64,000 bases of DNA from the NCBI RefSeq assembly GCF_029633825.1, contig NZ_CP090645.1, forward strand, positions 62,001 through 126,000, read 5' to 3'. Source of the DNA: Burkholderia contaminans (lineage in GTDB: Bacteria > Pseudomonadota > Gammaproteobacteria > Burkholderiales > Burkholderiaceae). This document shows, piece after piece, positions 8,299 through 16,945 of this stretch. Each line of letters begins with the position of its first letter. Position 1 is the first letter of the stretch. A program made the translations under genes and the position numbers. Under the pieces are notes generated by a model. The model was not told where the DNA came from, made no database searches, and saw only the letters and a list, made by a program, of their open reading frames with translations.

Positions 8299-8477
8299 GC
8301 CTCGTCCTTCGAGTGACGTTGCGCTTCATCGCCAAAAAATGTCCTGCGGAACCCGAAAATGTTGAAAGTGTAGAGAGCCCCGAACCACAAAAGTGATGTC
8401 AGGAGCACATACAGCACTTGGTCAAGCGCCCCCAGGCTGAGGTACCAAGTCCACCATTGATTAACGACGATCTTCAC
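8295..8477 (-). CDS. small membrane protein, probable GTG start
   Basis: A 60-residue protein reading VKIVVNQWWTWYL at its N-terminus, one transmembrane segment (VLYVLLTSLLWFGALYTF) and a charged tail. GTG 8477 has GGGAGG nine bases upstream and is preferred to the GTG at 8531, which lacks a site. Its stop overlaps the following gene's ATG, and its start lies inside the 3' end of the gene before it, so this is a tightly packed operon. Function unknown. Confidence 0.45.
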   Translation of the reverse strand: MKIVVNQWWTWYLSLGALDQVLYVLLTSLLWFGALYTFNIFGFRRTFFGDEAQRHSKDEA

Positions 8478-8718
8478 GTGCGAGATCCTCCCAACGCCCG
8501 TTTCTACACCAAACGACACTTCGGGCTTCACGCGAGCGCGTTATATAGCCCTCCGTTTGACACGGCTTTTCTCGATCGACTAGGCCATAACGGGCTGCAT
8601 TTTCGTCCGCGACTGCTCGGGCCACAATGAACGGGGCGTCGTTTGGTAGTGCTTGTGCGAACAGTGCACGCGGCTCTAGTAAGAAGACCGCGAATGGGAC
8701 AACCAGGGTTCCTTTCAT
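8461..8718 (-). CDS. small secreted protein with one cysteine pair
   Basis: An 85-residue protein from ATG 8718 behind GAGG. A signal peptide is visible (GTLVVPFAVFLL, then a likely cut after RALFAQA). The mature part has two cysteines, in KPCQTEGY and VVWCRNGRW, about 16 residues apart and able to form a disulfide. Periplasmic location is inferred. No family recognised. Confidence 0.5.
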   Translation of the reverse strand: MKGTLVVPFAVFLLEPRALFAQALPNDAPFIVARAVADENAARYGLVDREKPCQTEGYITRSREARSVVWCRNGRWEDLAREDRR

Positions 8719-8849
8719 TGCGTGCCTCACACCATGTGCTCCTGGGCACCTCCGCCCGATCTGTCCACCTGCTCCGACGTCGCAGCATTGGCCTTTCTCG
8801 CACGCGCCGCGTCAACTATCAAGTCAAGCTTCGTTGCATGAAATGTGGC

Positions 8850-9236
8850 TCACATTTTCTGTAGCTCAACGGGGGAAAACATCAGGATCGCGAAATAGCC
8901 CGTCCTGGTCGTGAAAGGCCCATCGGTCCATCCCTTCGGTACCTGGATCAGGGCGAAAGAGTTGGTTTGGATACCATCGACCGGCACGTCCACCTTGTGC
9001 TTGGTCAGCGTCTCGAGATCCTTCTGCGTAAACGGCTTAACCACACCCTTCACCGGCACCCACTTCCCGGCGCGGAATTCGGAGAGCGAATACGTGTCAC
9101 CTGCCGATTCGACCTTGACGAGCGGATTCACCTTGCCATGCTCTTCAACTCCGTACGTTCCCGCTACGCCCTCGGTACCGTTATGGCACGCAGCCAAAAA
9201 CAGACTCAGGATTCCCGCACACACGATCTTTATCAT
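8850..9236 (-). CDS. putative lipoprotein of unknown function
   Basis: A 128-residue protein beginning MIKIVCAGILSLFLAAC: a short hydrophobic signal with the lipobox LAAC, so the mature protein would start at C17 with a lipid anchor. The mature part is beta-rich (GTYGVEE, GDTYSLSEFRAGKWVPVKG) and contains PFTQKDLETLTKHKVDVP. Two operator copies of the neighbouring HTH repressor lie 104-140 bp upstream, so that regulator probably controls this gene. Confidence 0.65.
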   Translation of the reverse strand: MIKIVCAGILSLFLAACHNGTEGVAGTYGVEEHGKVNPLVKVESAGDTYSLSEFRAGKWVPVKGVVKPFTQKDLETLTKHKVDVPVDGIQTNSFALIQVPKGWTDGPFTTRTGYFAILMFSPVELQKM

Positions 9237-9339
9237 TTTCTGCTCGTCTGTCTACATTTTGCACGGCGGCCGGCCGGCACGGAACGTCGACACATACCAC
9301 GTTAGATACGCACGGGAGTGTTGACGCTGATCCCGATTC

Positions 9340-9376
9340 CTCATTGAGTATATCTACATACTATATACTCAATGAG
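9340..9376. promoter_or_regulatory. paired operator sites upstream of the lipoprotein gene
   Basis: CTCATTGAGTATAT (9340-9353) and its exact complement ATATACTCAATGAG (9363-9376) form a 14-bp inverted repeat with a 9-nt gap. Each arm also contains the smaller palindrome CTCA-n-TGAG. The pair sits between the lipoprotein start (9236) and the 3' end of the HTH gene (9382). A third copy of the inner palindrome lies upstream of that HTH gene. Repressor binding is inferred. Confidence 0.65.
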
Positions 9377-9381
9377 TGCTG

Positions 9382-9597
9382 TCAAGGACAGTGTTTGTCG
9401 CGGCCCAGGATCTCGCGGATGAACTTCCACGCCATGTCCGGCATGGAGCGATACTCTGCAGAACTGGATGGGAGTAGCCAGTTGTCGAGTGCGCGCTTCT
9501 TCGCACCAATGCGTTCCGCGAACTCTTCACGCGTCATGCCTAGAACACTCATGGCGTGTCGCAGGAAATCCTGTTGTGTGTGCGGAAGCTTCTTCAC
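9382..9597 (-). CDS. small HTH repressor, probably autoregulated
   Basis: A 71-residue protein with a helix-turn-helix around RHAMSVLGMTREEFAERIG, then AKKRALDNWLLP as the likely recognition helix and support. The size and plan match compact phage or plasmid repressors, including regulators of small accessory genes. The palindrome at 9609-9626 lies immediately upstream of its start and two more lie just past its stop, which argues that it represses itself and the lipoprotein gene. Confidence 0.65.
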   Translation of the reverse strand: MKKLPHTQQDFLRHAMSVLGMTREEFAERIGAKKRALDNWLLPSSSAEYRSMPDMAWKFIREILGRDKHCP

Positions 9598-9608
9598 GCG
9601 CCCTCCCC

Positions 9609-9626
9609 TTATATACTCATCGAGTA
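9609..9626. promoter_or_regulatory. operator in front of the small HTH repressor
   Basis: ATATACTCATCGAGTAT contains ATACTC and GAGTAT as inverted arms around ATC. It shares the ACTCA/TGAGT core with the sites at 9340-9376 and lies 12 bp upstream of the HTH start at 9597. Confidence 0.6.
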
Positions 9627-9833
9627 TCTTAGGCGACCGAGGACACTACGTCGATCATATTCGCTGGTTATCGGCAAGATGCAGCGTATTCTTAAATCGA
9701 AGCGACATGGATCGCCAGACCATTCAGCTTCGATGCGATCTGTAGTCTGCAGCGGCACGGGTCCTGGACGTCGCGCGCAAGCTCGTGGACCGGACCGAGC
9801 TACTCGGCGCCCTGCCGACGAGCGAGCGCGCTA

Positions 9834-10424
9834 CTACTTGCGCTGCACGAATGTGCTGCCGTTGTAACGATATTCGCGCGTCGCATTACCGGCGTCGTCG
9901 ATATTGGTCCAGGTGATCTTGAATCCGAATGGGTTCTCGACCCACTCAATCGCGAGCCACGGCGACCGATAGCCTCCATTGTCATCGAGAGACACGCTGT
10001 GCAAACAGCTTTGTACCGGCATCGAATAGACCGGGACCGCGGCGTTGCCGTTGACCTGCAGCGCATACAGCGTGCTCTCGTCGCCGGCTCCGCAAAAGCC
10101 CATCGGCTTGTTGCTCGACGATTGGCTCACGACCACCAGCACCAACTCCTTTCCGTCGACGACCTTTGATGTCGCCGATGGAAATCCGATGCCCGACGAT
10201 GAAGCGACGGTCCGACGAAATGCCGTGGGCAACTTCACCGTGATTGTGCGGTGATGGGCGGCGTCTACTTCGATCAGCCGCTTTCCATCTTCAGTCGGTT
10301 GGAACCGAAGTCCATTCGAAAGCTGAACCGAGGCGGGCGCCTGTTCGTCCGCGAACGCGTTCACCGCACCGGCCACAGCAACAGCAACGACGCAACACTT
10401 AATTACCGAAGATATGATCGACAT
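9834..10424 (-). CDS. periplasmic immunity protein candidate
   Basis: A 196-residue protein. ATG 10424 gives a clear signal peptide (KCCVVAVAVAGAVNAFA, likely cut after AFA), so the product is periplasmic. The mature part is beta-rich with cysteines in MGFCGAGDES and PVQSCLHSVS, and ends with many aromatics (WLAIEWVENPFGFKITW). Its start lies 26 bases inside the end of the upstream peptidoglycan-hydrolase gene. A secreted protein directly coupled to a cell-wall-targeting T6SS effector is the usual form of an immunity protein; that role is inference. Confidence 0.6.
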   Translation of the reverse strand: MSIISSVIKCCVVAVAVAGAVNAFADEQAPASVQLSNGLRFQPTEDGKRLIEVDAAHHRTITVKLPTAFRRTVASSSGIGFPSATSKVVDGKELVLVVVSQSSSNKPMGFCGAGDESTLYALQVNGNAAVPVYSMPVQSCLHSVSLDDNGGYRSPWLAIEWVENPFGFKITWTNIDDAGNATREYRYNGSTFVQRK

Positions 10425-11403
10425 AGCAGATTCCGGAATACTTCCATGGATGATCTTTGGTTTGACCACCCTTCATTTTCGGGTACTCATCCTTGTCGCG
10501 CGCGCGAAGCTCTGCTTCACTCTTGCCTGCGTTCGAAGGGTTAGTCATGTCCCATCCTATGTTACCCGCTTGCGTGTCGCACAACACGTCGTTACGCTCG
10601 ATCGTCCCCGCCGCCTTATCGACCTTGTAGTAGCTGCCACCGTTCCATCTCGAAAACGTCTCACGTCGAAGCTGCTCCTCGGTGTAGGGAAGGCCCTCAA
10701 AGTGCTTAATGGCATCGTTTTGCTTCTGCTGCCACAACGCAACACCAGCCTTGATGTTCTCCTTCCAGCTCCAGACCTGTTCATACGTTGGTGCGGGATG
10801 CGTCATTTGCGTCATGCCGAACCCCTTGTCGCCCGCGACCACGGGCTCCTCGTCAGAATTCCTGAAGTTTTTGAAGTGGCTCTCCTGATCGAGAACGAGA
10901 TCAAAGCCGACCGTCTTTGGAATCGGTTTGAGAAAGGCGAGCACGTCGTCTTTCGATGGATTTTTCCCGAGAATGATCACGGTACGTCGGAAGTCCGTTG
11001 TGCCCGCCTTGACCTCGACGGACAGCTTCCCGCCGAGGATCTTGTCGTTCAGTTTCGCGTCCCACACCTTGTCATTACTGGTAAAAGACCCGGTCTCCGA
11101 AAACGACCGGACTTTCTTACCGCGGTTTCGCTTCTCGTTCAGCGGGCTCACCTGCGCATCCCATACGATCGTCCACTTCCATTGGTAGGGGGGAGGATCG
11201 TCCGACTTAAACTCGAACGTAATCGACGGAAACTTCGCGGTTTCGTCGATGTAGAACTTGTCTCCTGTCGCGGGGCGCACCCATTCACCGGCGTCGTTCT
11301 GAATGACAGCCTTCACCAGCGAATTTTGATCAGTGCCGGTCGTCGACGCGTGCCTCACGTGCCGCTTCACCGTCTTACGCTTCTTCTTCGTCGCCGTCAT
11401 CAT
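10399..11403 (-). CDS. T6SS effector with lysozyme-like/transglycosylase domain
   Basis: A 334-residue protein with no signal peptide. After a basic start and a beta-rich N-terminal half, residues about 180-300 resemble a lytic transglycosylase: DLVLDQESHF holds the expected catalytic Glu, GDKGFGMTQMT is the G-x-x-Q block, then ENIKAGVALW and RWNGGSYY. The start (ATG 11403 or 11400, GAGG upstream) lies inside the end of vgrG, so it is coupled to the spike gene. Inference: delivered by the type VI system to cut peptidoglycan in neighbouring cells. Target bond unknown. Confidence 0.7.
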   Translation of the reverse strand: MMTATKKKRKTVKRHVRHASTTGTDQNSLVKAVIQNDAGEWVRPATGDKFYIDETAKFPSITFEFKSDDPPPYQWKWTIVWDAQVSPLNEKRNRGKKVRSFSETGSFTSNDKVWDAKLNDKILGGKLSVEVKAGTTDFRRTVIILGKNPSKDDVLAFLKPIPKTVGFDLVLDQESHFKNFRNSDEEPVVAGDKGFGMTQMTHPAPTYEQVWSWKENIKAGVALWQQKQNDAIKHFEGLPYTEEQLRRETFSRWNGGSYYKVDKAAGTIERNDVLCDTQAGNIGWDMTNPSNAGKSEAELRARDKDEYPKMKGGQTKDHPWKYSGICYVDHIFGN

Positions 11404-14086
11404 CGACCTCCTTGTAGACCGTCAGCGAAAGAGACTCTGGTTGATCGGTATAAATATGCTGAGTAAAGCCGTTTGCATCGCTGAAGCCGCTCCACTTCTT
11501 GCCGGATTCGCTTTCGATCTCGTACTTTGTGTGTGGCAGAACGGTCGTGCCATCGTCGTCGACCAGGTGGAACTGTTCGTGATATCGGGGGGTGTCCCCC
11601 GCATGGGGTAGCCCAGGAAGGACATAGCCTTGCGCGGTCGGTCCGTCCAGACTGTGCGACGCGCCCTTGATATCGATCTTGCCAGGCGCGTGGATCTGGA
11701 TGTCACCGTTTGCGATGCGGATGTAGGCGCCGCCGGAAGTTAGGTAGATCTCTTGATCAGCAGCAACCTCGATTTTCGCGGTCGTCGAAAGGACTTTGAC
11801 CGATTTCTGGGCGGTCAGCTCGATGTTGTCCGAGTGCGCTTGCACCTCGATCTTGCCGCGGCCGGCGAACAATTTCATGCCGGCACTCTGAACGAAAATG
11901 CTCAGCTTGTTGGCGACGCTCGCGATCAGCGACTTCCCGACCGCCACGTGCGTGCTCTGACCGCTGACGATGTTGACGTGTTGCGCAGCCGACAGGTGGG
12001 CGGAGTCGTTCGTCGAGATCGCGATGCCCGACGGACTTCCCAAAAGCATGATCGGTTCTTTGAAGGTATTCGCAGAACCCGTACCACCGCCTGCTGTGCG
12101 TCCCCCAGACGCGGAACCGGGGGCCGACTCTTGCGACGCGTCGGTCAGCTGCTTCAATGCGTCGTATCCGGCCTGCAAGCCCTCGGCGTCGTGTGCGGTG
12201 CTTGCGTCGGAAAGTGATTCGAGCAAGCTCTCGGCCCGCACCAGTTGCTGTTGTGTCTCGCGTGCGTCGAGTGGCTGGCTGTCGACCGGCTTCGGATACG
12301 TGGTAACGTATAGCCCACGATTCGCGCGAACTGCACCGTAGCTGTCGGTTCGGAGATCGAAGCCGGTCCCTAGGTAATCACCGCGCGCATTGCCGGTCTG
12401 CTGGATCAGGTAGCCGAGATGCAGCGCGGAATTTCCTTGGCTGCTGAACAACTGCACACGGTTTTGCCCGGTCGAGTCGTCCATCACCATCTGGTTGTAC
12501 CCTGCCCCGGCGAACTCCTTCGACCGATAGCCCGATAGCAGACCATTCGTATGCCACTGGGGCTTCGTCGCGCCGTTATAGACGCGTGCAATTGCGATTG
12601 GGCGGTCACAGTCCCCACCGACGTAATCGATCAAGACCTCTTCGCCGACTCGCGGTGGATGGACGGCACCGTACCCGCTGCCGGTATCGGACTGCGCAAC
12701 GCGGACCCAGCACGATGCGCTCTCGTTCCCGTCGTTAACACGATCCCAAATGAATCGCACCTTGATGCGGTTCAACTCGTCGGTGTAGACCTCTTCGTTC
12801 TGCGGGCCGACCACGACCGCGGTCTCGAGATGTGTGGTCGGCTTGGCATGATCAAACGGGCTTCGGAACGGAACCGTCGTCCGCTGTGCTTCGATCTCCA
12901 CCTGATACGCACCCGTGGATCCGTCCGCAGCCGGCGAGGTATGCGCACCGCTGCCCAGGTCGTCAACCCCAGACTCGGCGATCAGCCGGTCGAGGCTATG
13001 TGGCATCCGGGTCGACGTTTGCGAGATCGGCAAGTTGTTCCGCACGATCCAGCGCACCGCGATCGCAGCGAATTCGCGCTGCTCGGTCGAGTCGCTGTCG
13101 TGATCGGGGTGGCCGTTCAAGGTGAAACGTTTGCCTGCGTCTGCTGCTCGCCAACCGCCGACACCGAAAAAACGCTTTGACCGTGATTCCCATTCTTCGA
13201 GGCGGGTTTTGGACAGCGCGTCGCCTCGCTCCTGCGCCATGAACGTATAGGCACCGGTGTACTGATAGACCTCGGCTTGCTCCGGAAGATCGCCCTGATT
13301 CGGCATCGTCGGCAACGACGTTCCCTTCGCGTTGAACGCGCTCGCCGGATTCTTGTAGTCGAAGGTGCGCGTGGTCAGCGACGTGCTTTGCAGCGTGCGC
13401 GTGCCGCTCCACTGCGTGAGCGCGTCCGAAACGATGGTCGTGCCTGCACGGGAAAACGTGAGCGGCAGTGCTTCATCGAGAGCCGTCAGGCGATCGGTGA
13501 TGACAAGGCGGTGCGCTTTGCCGTCGCTGTCCTGCTTCCAGTAGCCGTACAGCCCTTCCGATTCCAGGAGCCGGTGGACGAAATTCCAATCTGTCTCGTT
13601 CTGGCGGCAGAACGAGAGCGATGGCAAGGTGCGCGACAGATGAAACTCGAAGAAGCCGCGTGCTTGGGGATGCGCGTTGAAAATGTCTGTGACGATCGAG
13701 TCGACCGACCTGTCCTGCCAGATCTTCTGGTCGCGGCGAAATCGAAGAAAGTGCATCCACGAGGCGATAGTCAACTGGTGAAACGTCAGTCCGCCGTCGG
13801 CACCCAGACGTCTCGCCGTATGCACGTAGCCGTTGTGTGGCGCGTAGGCGCCACTGCTCTGCTGGATCCAGACTGTCGCAGGCTGCGCGATGAGTTTTTT
13901 CAGCTCGACGCTCGACGTCGTCGAGACGACGTCGACGACAAACTCGAAATCGCGGCCGAGTCGTGATTCCCCGACCATCTGGTGGGGAAGCAAAACGTCG
14001 CTTCCCAACGACGTATCCAACTTGAGAAGACGGTCTTGCTGAATCAGTCCGCCTCGAATAAGCTGCATAAGATTACGCGAATCCAT
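11375..14086 (-). CDS. vgrG: type VI secretion spike protein VgrG
   Basis: A 903-residue protein. The N-terminus has the VgrG/gp27-like fold (VDVVSTTSSVELKKLIAQ, FRRDQKIWQDRSV, CRQNETDWNFVHRLLESEG). The middle contains the gp5-like OB region (NRIKVRFIWDR, SCWVRVAQ, HPPRVGEEVLIDY). A DUF2345 beta-repeat region follows (KIEVQAHSDNIELTAQ, KIDIKGASHSLDG). The last 75 residues are an extra beta domain and an acidic end, probably the cargo adaptor for the next gene's effector. ATG 14086 has GAAAGG seven bases upstream. No other T6SS structural genes are visible, so the cassette would rely on a secretion apparatus encoded elsewhere. Confidence 0.95.
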   Translation of the reverse strand: MDSRNLMQLIRGGLIQQDRLLKLDTSLGSDVLLPHQMVGESRLGRDFEFVVDVVSTTSSVELKKLIAQPATVWIQQSSGAYAPHNGYVHTARRLGADGGLTFHQLTIASWMHFLRFRRDQKIWQDRSVDSIVTDIFNAHPQARGFFEFHLSRTLPSLSFCRQNETDWNFVHRLLESEGLYGYWKQDSDGKAHRLVITDRLTALDEALPLTFSRAGTTIVSDALTQWSGTRTLQSTSLTTRTFDYKNPASAFNAKGTSLPTMPNQGDLPEQAEVYQYTGAYTFMAQERGDALSKTRLEEWESRSKRFFGVGGWRAADAGKRFTLNGHPDHDSDSTEQREFAAIAVRWIVRNNLPISQTSTRMPHSLDRLIAESGVDDLGSGAHTSPAADGSTGAYQVEIEAQRTTVPFRSPFDHAKPTTHLETAVVVGPQNEEVYTDELNRIKVRFIWDRVNDGNESASCWVRVAQSDTGSGYGAVHPPRVGEEVLIDYVGGDCDRPIAIARVYNGATKPQWHTNGLLSGYRSKEFAGAGYNQMVMDDSTGQNRVQLFSSQGNSALHLGYLIQQTGNARGDYLGTGFDLRTDSYGAVRANRGLYVTTYPKPVDSQPLDARETQQQLVRAESLLESLSDASTAHDAEGLQAGYDALKQLTDASQESAPGSASGGRTAGGGTGSANTFKEPIMLLGSPSGIAISTNDSAHLSAAQHVNIVSGQSTHVAVGKSLIASVANKLSIFVQSAGMKLFAGRGKIEVQAHSDNIELTAQKSVKVLSTTAKIEVAADQEIYLTSGGAYIRIANGDIQIHAPGKIDIKGASHSLDGPTAQGYVLPGLPHAGDTPRYHEQFHLVDDDGTTVLPHTKYEIESESGKKWSGFSDANGFTQHIYTDQPESLSLTVYKEVDDDGDEEEA

Positions 14087-14298
14087 CTGCACACCTTTCT
14101 TTTTTATTACGCACACTTGCAAGGTGTAATGACACTTTGCCCTCGCGTCCGATTGTACAGAATGGAAAATCTCGCGAATCTCAAAGATGGTTAATGTTGG
14201 TAAAGGCGGTTATATCGCATTCCTTGATATCTGTCGGCTCGATAGAAAATAAAATCCGCTCGATTGAATGGCTGATATCGGCCCCGGCAATACCCCAC

Positions 14299-14454
14299 TC
14301 ACATCGGAGAATTTTTCTCACGAACTCGCCCGCACCGTTCGCACTGGTACGCATGCGTCCCGGTATCGTTCAGGATGTAGTGGTAGTGGCCGTGCCGGAC
14401 CCAACGGTGGATCCCAAACAAGCACGCAATGCGCGTCGCCCAAGCACCAAGCAT
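14299..14454 (-). CDS. 51-residue zinc-knuckle protein (DUF1660-like)
   Basis: A short gene. ATG 14454 follows AGGAGA at ideal spacing and the frame ends at TGA 14299-14301. The protein starts MLGAWATRIACLFGIHRW, has a His-rich stretch (HGHYHYIL) and ends with AYQCERCGRVRE. The 'C-x-F-G-x-H ... Y-x-C-x-R-C-G' pattern matches tiny phage and plasmid proteins of the DUF1660 type, expected to bind one zinc. It lies between vgrG and the gene at 14500. Confidence 0.6.
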   Translation of the reverse strand: MLGAWATRIACLFGIHRWVRHGHYHYILNDTGTHAYQCERCGRVREKNSPM

Positions 14455-14499
14455 AACGTTCTCCTATTGGATCAAATGGGCGGGTCGCACGCTTTGTCG

Positions 14500-14874
14500 C
14501 TATGACGTTGCTGCGAGCGATACGATCGGCCCGGTGTTCCACGCCCGCCACACATTGGCGTAGGTGATCGCTTGAATTCGGTCGAATGCCCCACCGAACT
14601 GGCCGCCCATTGCCTCGATCGTACGGGCCGCCTTGACCACCGTCGCATGCCATACGAGTCGTGCCGTGTCAGTGTCGTACTCGTTCCACTTTCCGTCATC
14701 ATGCAGGTCGTCCAGAAGTCCCTGCACTTCGTGCTCCAGTGCATCGAGCGCCGAACTCGGCAACTGCCGATCTCGGTCGAACCTACGGGCGACCCGAATC
14801 TCAGCCAGCCCGCGCCAGAGCCAAACCTGGGCATCGGTTCGATCCTGCTCGCTATTCCACGGGTCACGGGTCAT
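14500..14874 (-). CDS. hypothetical helical protein
   Basis: A 124-residue, mostly helical protein with several Trp residues (AQVWLWRGLAEIRVARRF) and an acidic middle (LDDLHDDGKWNEYDTD). ATG 14874 overlaps the upstream stop as ATGA. No family recognised. Confidence 0.45.
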   Translation of the reverse strand: MTRDPWNSEQDRTDAQVWLWRGLAEIRVARRFDRDRQLPSSALDALEHEVQGLLDDLHDDGKWNEYDTDTARLVWHATVVKAARTIEAMGGQFGGAFDRIQAITYANVWRAWNTGPIVSLAATS

Positions 14875-15611
14875 CGCGGGTTGGCTCCCAGGCCGAATAC
14901 TCTCCGCAGACGCGCAATCCATTTACGCCGTGCAGCATGAAGGTGGATCCGCAACGGCACTTGTGCGCACCGGCTCTTGGCCAGCGCGAAGCGCATCAAG
15001 GCCCAAGGTCGCCAGATCGGTGGCCGTGCCCGGCCGGCGATCGCTCTGTCATGGATATGCCGCTCGATATCGCGCTCGTATCGACTGAGTTGTCGACGCG
15101 GCAGGCCGAACTGCTTCCGGAGCGCCGCAGCGAGTGCGAGCGCGCGATCCGCGACGTCGTACGCGCGGCGGGCAAGGAGCTCAAGCGCGCCGCTGGGACC
15201 ATAGAACTCCGAGTCGTACCACTCGCCGACCTGCCGGCTCGCTGCCGCGATCTCGCGCTGCAGATCGCGGTAGCTTGCTTCGAACCTCAAGTGACGCGCC
15301 CCCTGCCCGGTCGTCGCCGCATCGGCCAGGTCGGGCAGCGCGAACTCGAAGCACTCAGGCTGGCTCCACGGCGGGATCTCCTCTGCCGTATAGGCATTCT
15401 CGTTGATCAGCTTCCGGCAGCGATTCGCGTACGTTTCGAGCCGTTCGGCATTGTCGAGCGCGCGGCGGCCGCTGTCGGTCAATGCGATCACGCGGGCCCG
15501 ACGTGCGTCGAGCGCCCACTTCCAGACCGCACCGATCATACCGAGCACGGCCACCACGGTTGCTCCGGTGATCAGATTGCCGTGATCCGACTTTTCGGGT
15601 TCGCTGGCCAT
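14871..15611 (-). CDS. hypothetical membrane-anchored protein
   Basis: A 246-residue protein. ATG 15611 has GGAG about ten bases upstream; the longer frame to 15959 is antisense-type sequence and rejected. One transmembrane segment lies near the N-terminus (ITGATVVAVLGMIGAVWKW), followed by a long helical, Arg-rich cytoplasmic part. Coupled to the gene at 14500-14874. Function unknown. Confidence 0.5.
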   Translation of the reverse strand: MASEPEKSDHGNLITGATVVAVLGMIGAVWKWALDARRARVIALTDSGRRALDNAERLETYANRCRKLINENAYTAEEIPPWSQPECFEFALPDLADAATTGQGARHLRFEASYRDLQREIAAASRQVGEWYDSEFYGPSGALELLARRAYDVADRALALAAALRKQFGLPRRQLSRYERDIERHIHDRAIAGRARPPIWRPWALMRFALAKSRCAQVPLRIHLHAARRKWIARLRRVFGLGANPR

Positions 15612-15625
15612 CGCAGAGATCTCCG

Positions 15626-16711
15626 TCAAAACCCATACGGGTCGTCGCCCCAGCTCCGCAGCACCTGATAATCCAGTTCGGGCAGCATGATCAAGCCGGC
15701 CTCGGCGGCCTCGAGCACGCGTGTCATCTGCCCTTCCAGGATCAGGTTGCCGTGCAGACCGTAGAAATACCATGCGAACGGATGGCCGATGCGCTCGTCG
15801 AACTGGGTGAGCTTGCCGAACAGGCTGTATGCGTCGAGCTTGGCGGTGTTCCGCAGCTGCGCCACCTTGCGCGTATGCGTCCAGGCCGGCACAAAGTCCA
15901 TCTGCCGCCCGCTGCGCCCATCGTCGTAGTCCTCGATCTTGAACACCCAGCGCAAGCACGCGCGCGCGCCGGCATGGCCCGCGCTCGACGCGGCCCAGTC
16001 GTCAAAAAACCGTCGGCCGCGCCATCGGCGCCGGTCGTAGCCGGGCGTGAGGTCACGCACGGCCACGACACGTTGCTCGCCAGTCGTCCGGTTGGTTTCG
16101 ACGAACTGCCGAGCGCCGTCGCGCTGCCGGCGCACCCGATACACCGCCTCGGCGAGCTCGATGAAGTGCTGCATGTCGGTGGCCGCCTGCAGGCGATAGC
16201 GCGGTGCACCCAACTGGCGTTGCTCGAACTGTTCGTCCGGCGCGCTGCTCCAGCCGTTGCGCAGGTCATCCTCGCCCGGAGCCCCCGAGGATGCATCGCG
16301 CGGAAACACTTCGCGCTCGACGAATTCCTGCTCTTCCCAGACCTCGAGCTGCACGAAGTTGTCCTGGTCGCCGCCGCGATCGTGGACAAAGTAATGCAGC
16401 ACGGACTCGATCTCGACCAGCTGGTAGCCGGCTTCCCTGTACGCGTGCCACACCGCACGTGCCGAGCCGTCATGCGCGTCGAGCTGCGCGTCGATCCACG
16501 CGCGGTAGTCGGGGGCGATCTCGCGGCCGTTCGCGTCGATCACGCGCGCCGGCCGCGCACCGAACTCGTCGCGCGATTTCACATGCCGCGCGCCACGAAA
16601 CTCGGTGCGCGTCGCGAAGGCCGTCAGCAAGTCGGCGTGTTTTGGGGTGACGGGCGTGGTCGCGACGATCGTCGCCAGCACGTCGGTCTGCAGGTCGTAT
16701 TCCTTGCGCAT
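15626..16711 (-). CDS. conserved hypothetical protein
   Basis: A 361-residue soluble protein starting MRKEYDLQTDVLATIV. It contains several Tyr/Trp-rich acidic stretches (HYFVHDRGGDQDNFVQLEVW, FAWYFYGLHGNL) and a basic segment (YDRRRWRGRRFFDDW). I do not recognise a domain. It is the largest member of the minus-strand group upstream of vgrG and precedes the membrane protein gene by 14 bp, so they are probably one operon. Confidence 0.5.
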   Translation of the reverse strand: MRKEYDLQTDVLATIVATTPVTPKHADLLTAFATRTEFRGARHVKSRDEFGARPARVIDANGREIAPDYRAWIDAQLDAHDGSARAVWHAYREAGYQLVEIESVLHYFVHDRGGDQDNFVQLEVWEEQEFVEREVFPRDASSGAPGEDDLRNGWSSAPDEQFEQRQLGAPRYRLQAATDMQHFIELAEAVYRVRRQRDGARQFVETNRTTGEQRVVAVRDLTPGYDRRRWRGRRFFDDWAASSAGHAGARACLRWVFKIEDYDDGRSGRQMDFVPAWTHTRKVAQLRNTAKLDAYSLFGKLTQFDERIGHPFAWYFYGLHGNLILEGQMTRVLEAAEAGLIMLPELDYQVLRSWGDDPYGF

Positions 16712-16758
16712 CGCAGGGCTCCGTTTACGTTGTGGTCACCGCCGGGACACCGGCCAGG

Positions 16759-16932
16759 TCATTTAGTTGATGCTGCCTCGAATGCCCAAGCGGCGACGCC
16801 TGCAATGCCGCAGCCGATCATGGCCACGGCCCACCCAATCGCCGCAGTTGAGGGAAGCGAACCGACTCTCACAAAGAACGCAGGGAGGCCGATGAGCCCG
16901 CCCGCAAGAAACAGCGCATTGCTGAGTTTCAT
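16759..16932 (-). CDS. 57-residue two-helix membrane protein
   Basis: A short gene. ATG 16932 follows GGGAGG at seven bases. The product begins MKLSNALFLAGGLIGLPAF and has a second hydrophobic stretch (AAIGWAVAMIGCGIAGVAAW). Good ribosome site and codon use support a real gene; function unknown. Confidence 0.5.
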   Translation of the reverse strand: MKLSNALFLAGGLIGLPAFFVRVGSLPSTAAIGWAVAMIGCGIAGVAAWAFEAASTK

Positions 16933-16945
16933 CGCCTGCCTCCCG

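Noticed and set aside
9740..9833. Plus-strand fragment reading ARVLDVARKLVDRTELLGAL
   Set aside because: Protein-like, but too short and without start, site or recognisable family.
14268..14456. 62-residue plus-strand frame
   Set aside because: Overlaps the better-supported 51-residue minus-strand gene and has no ribosome site.
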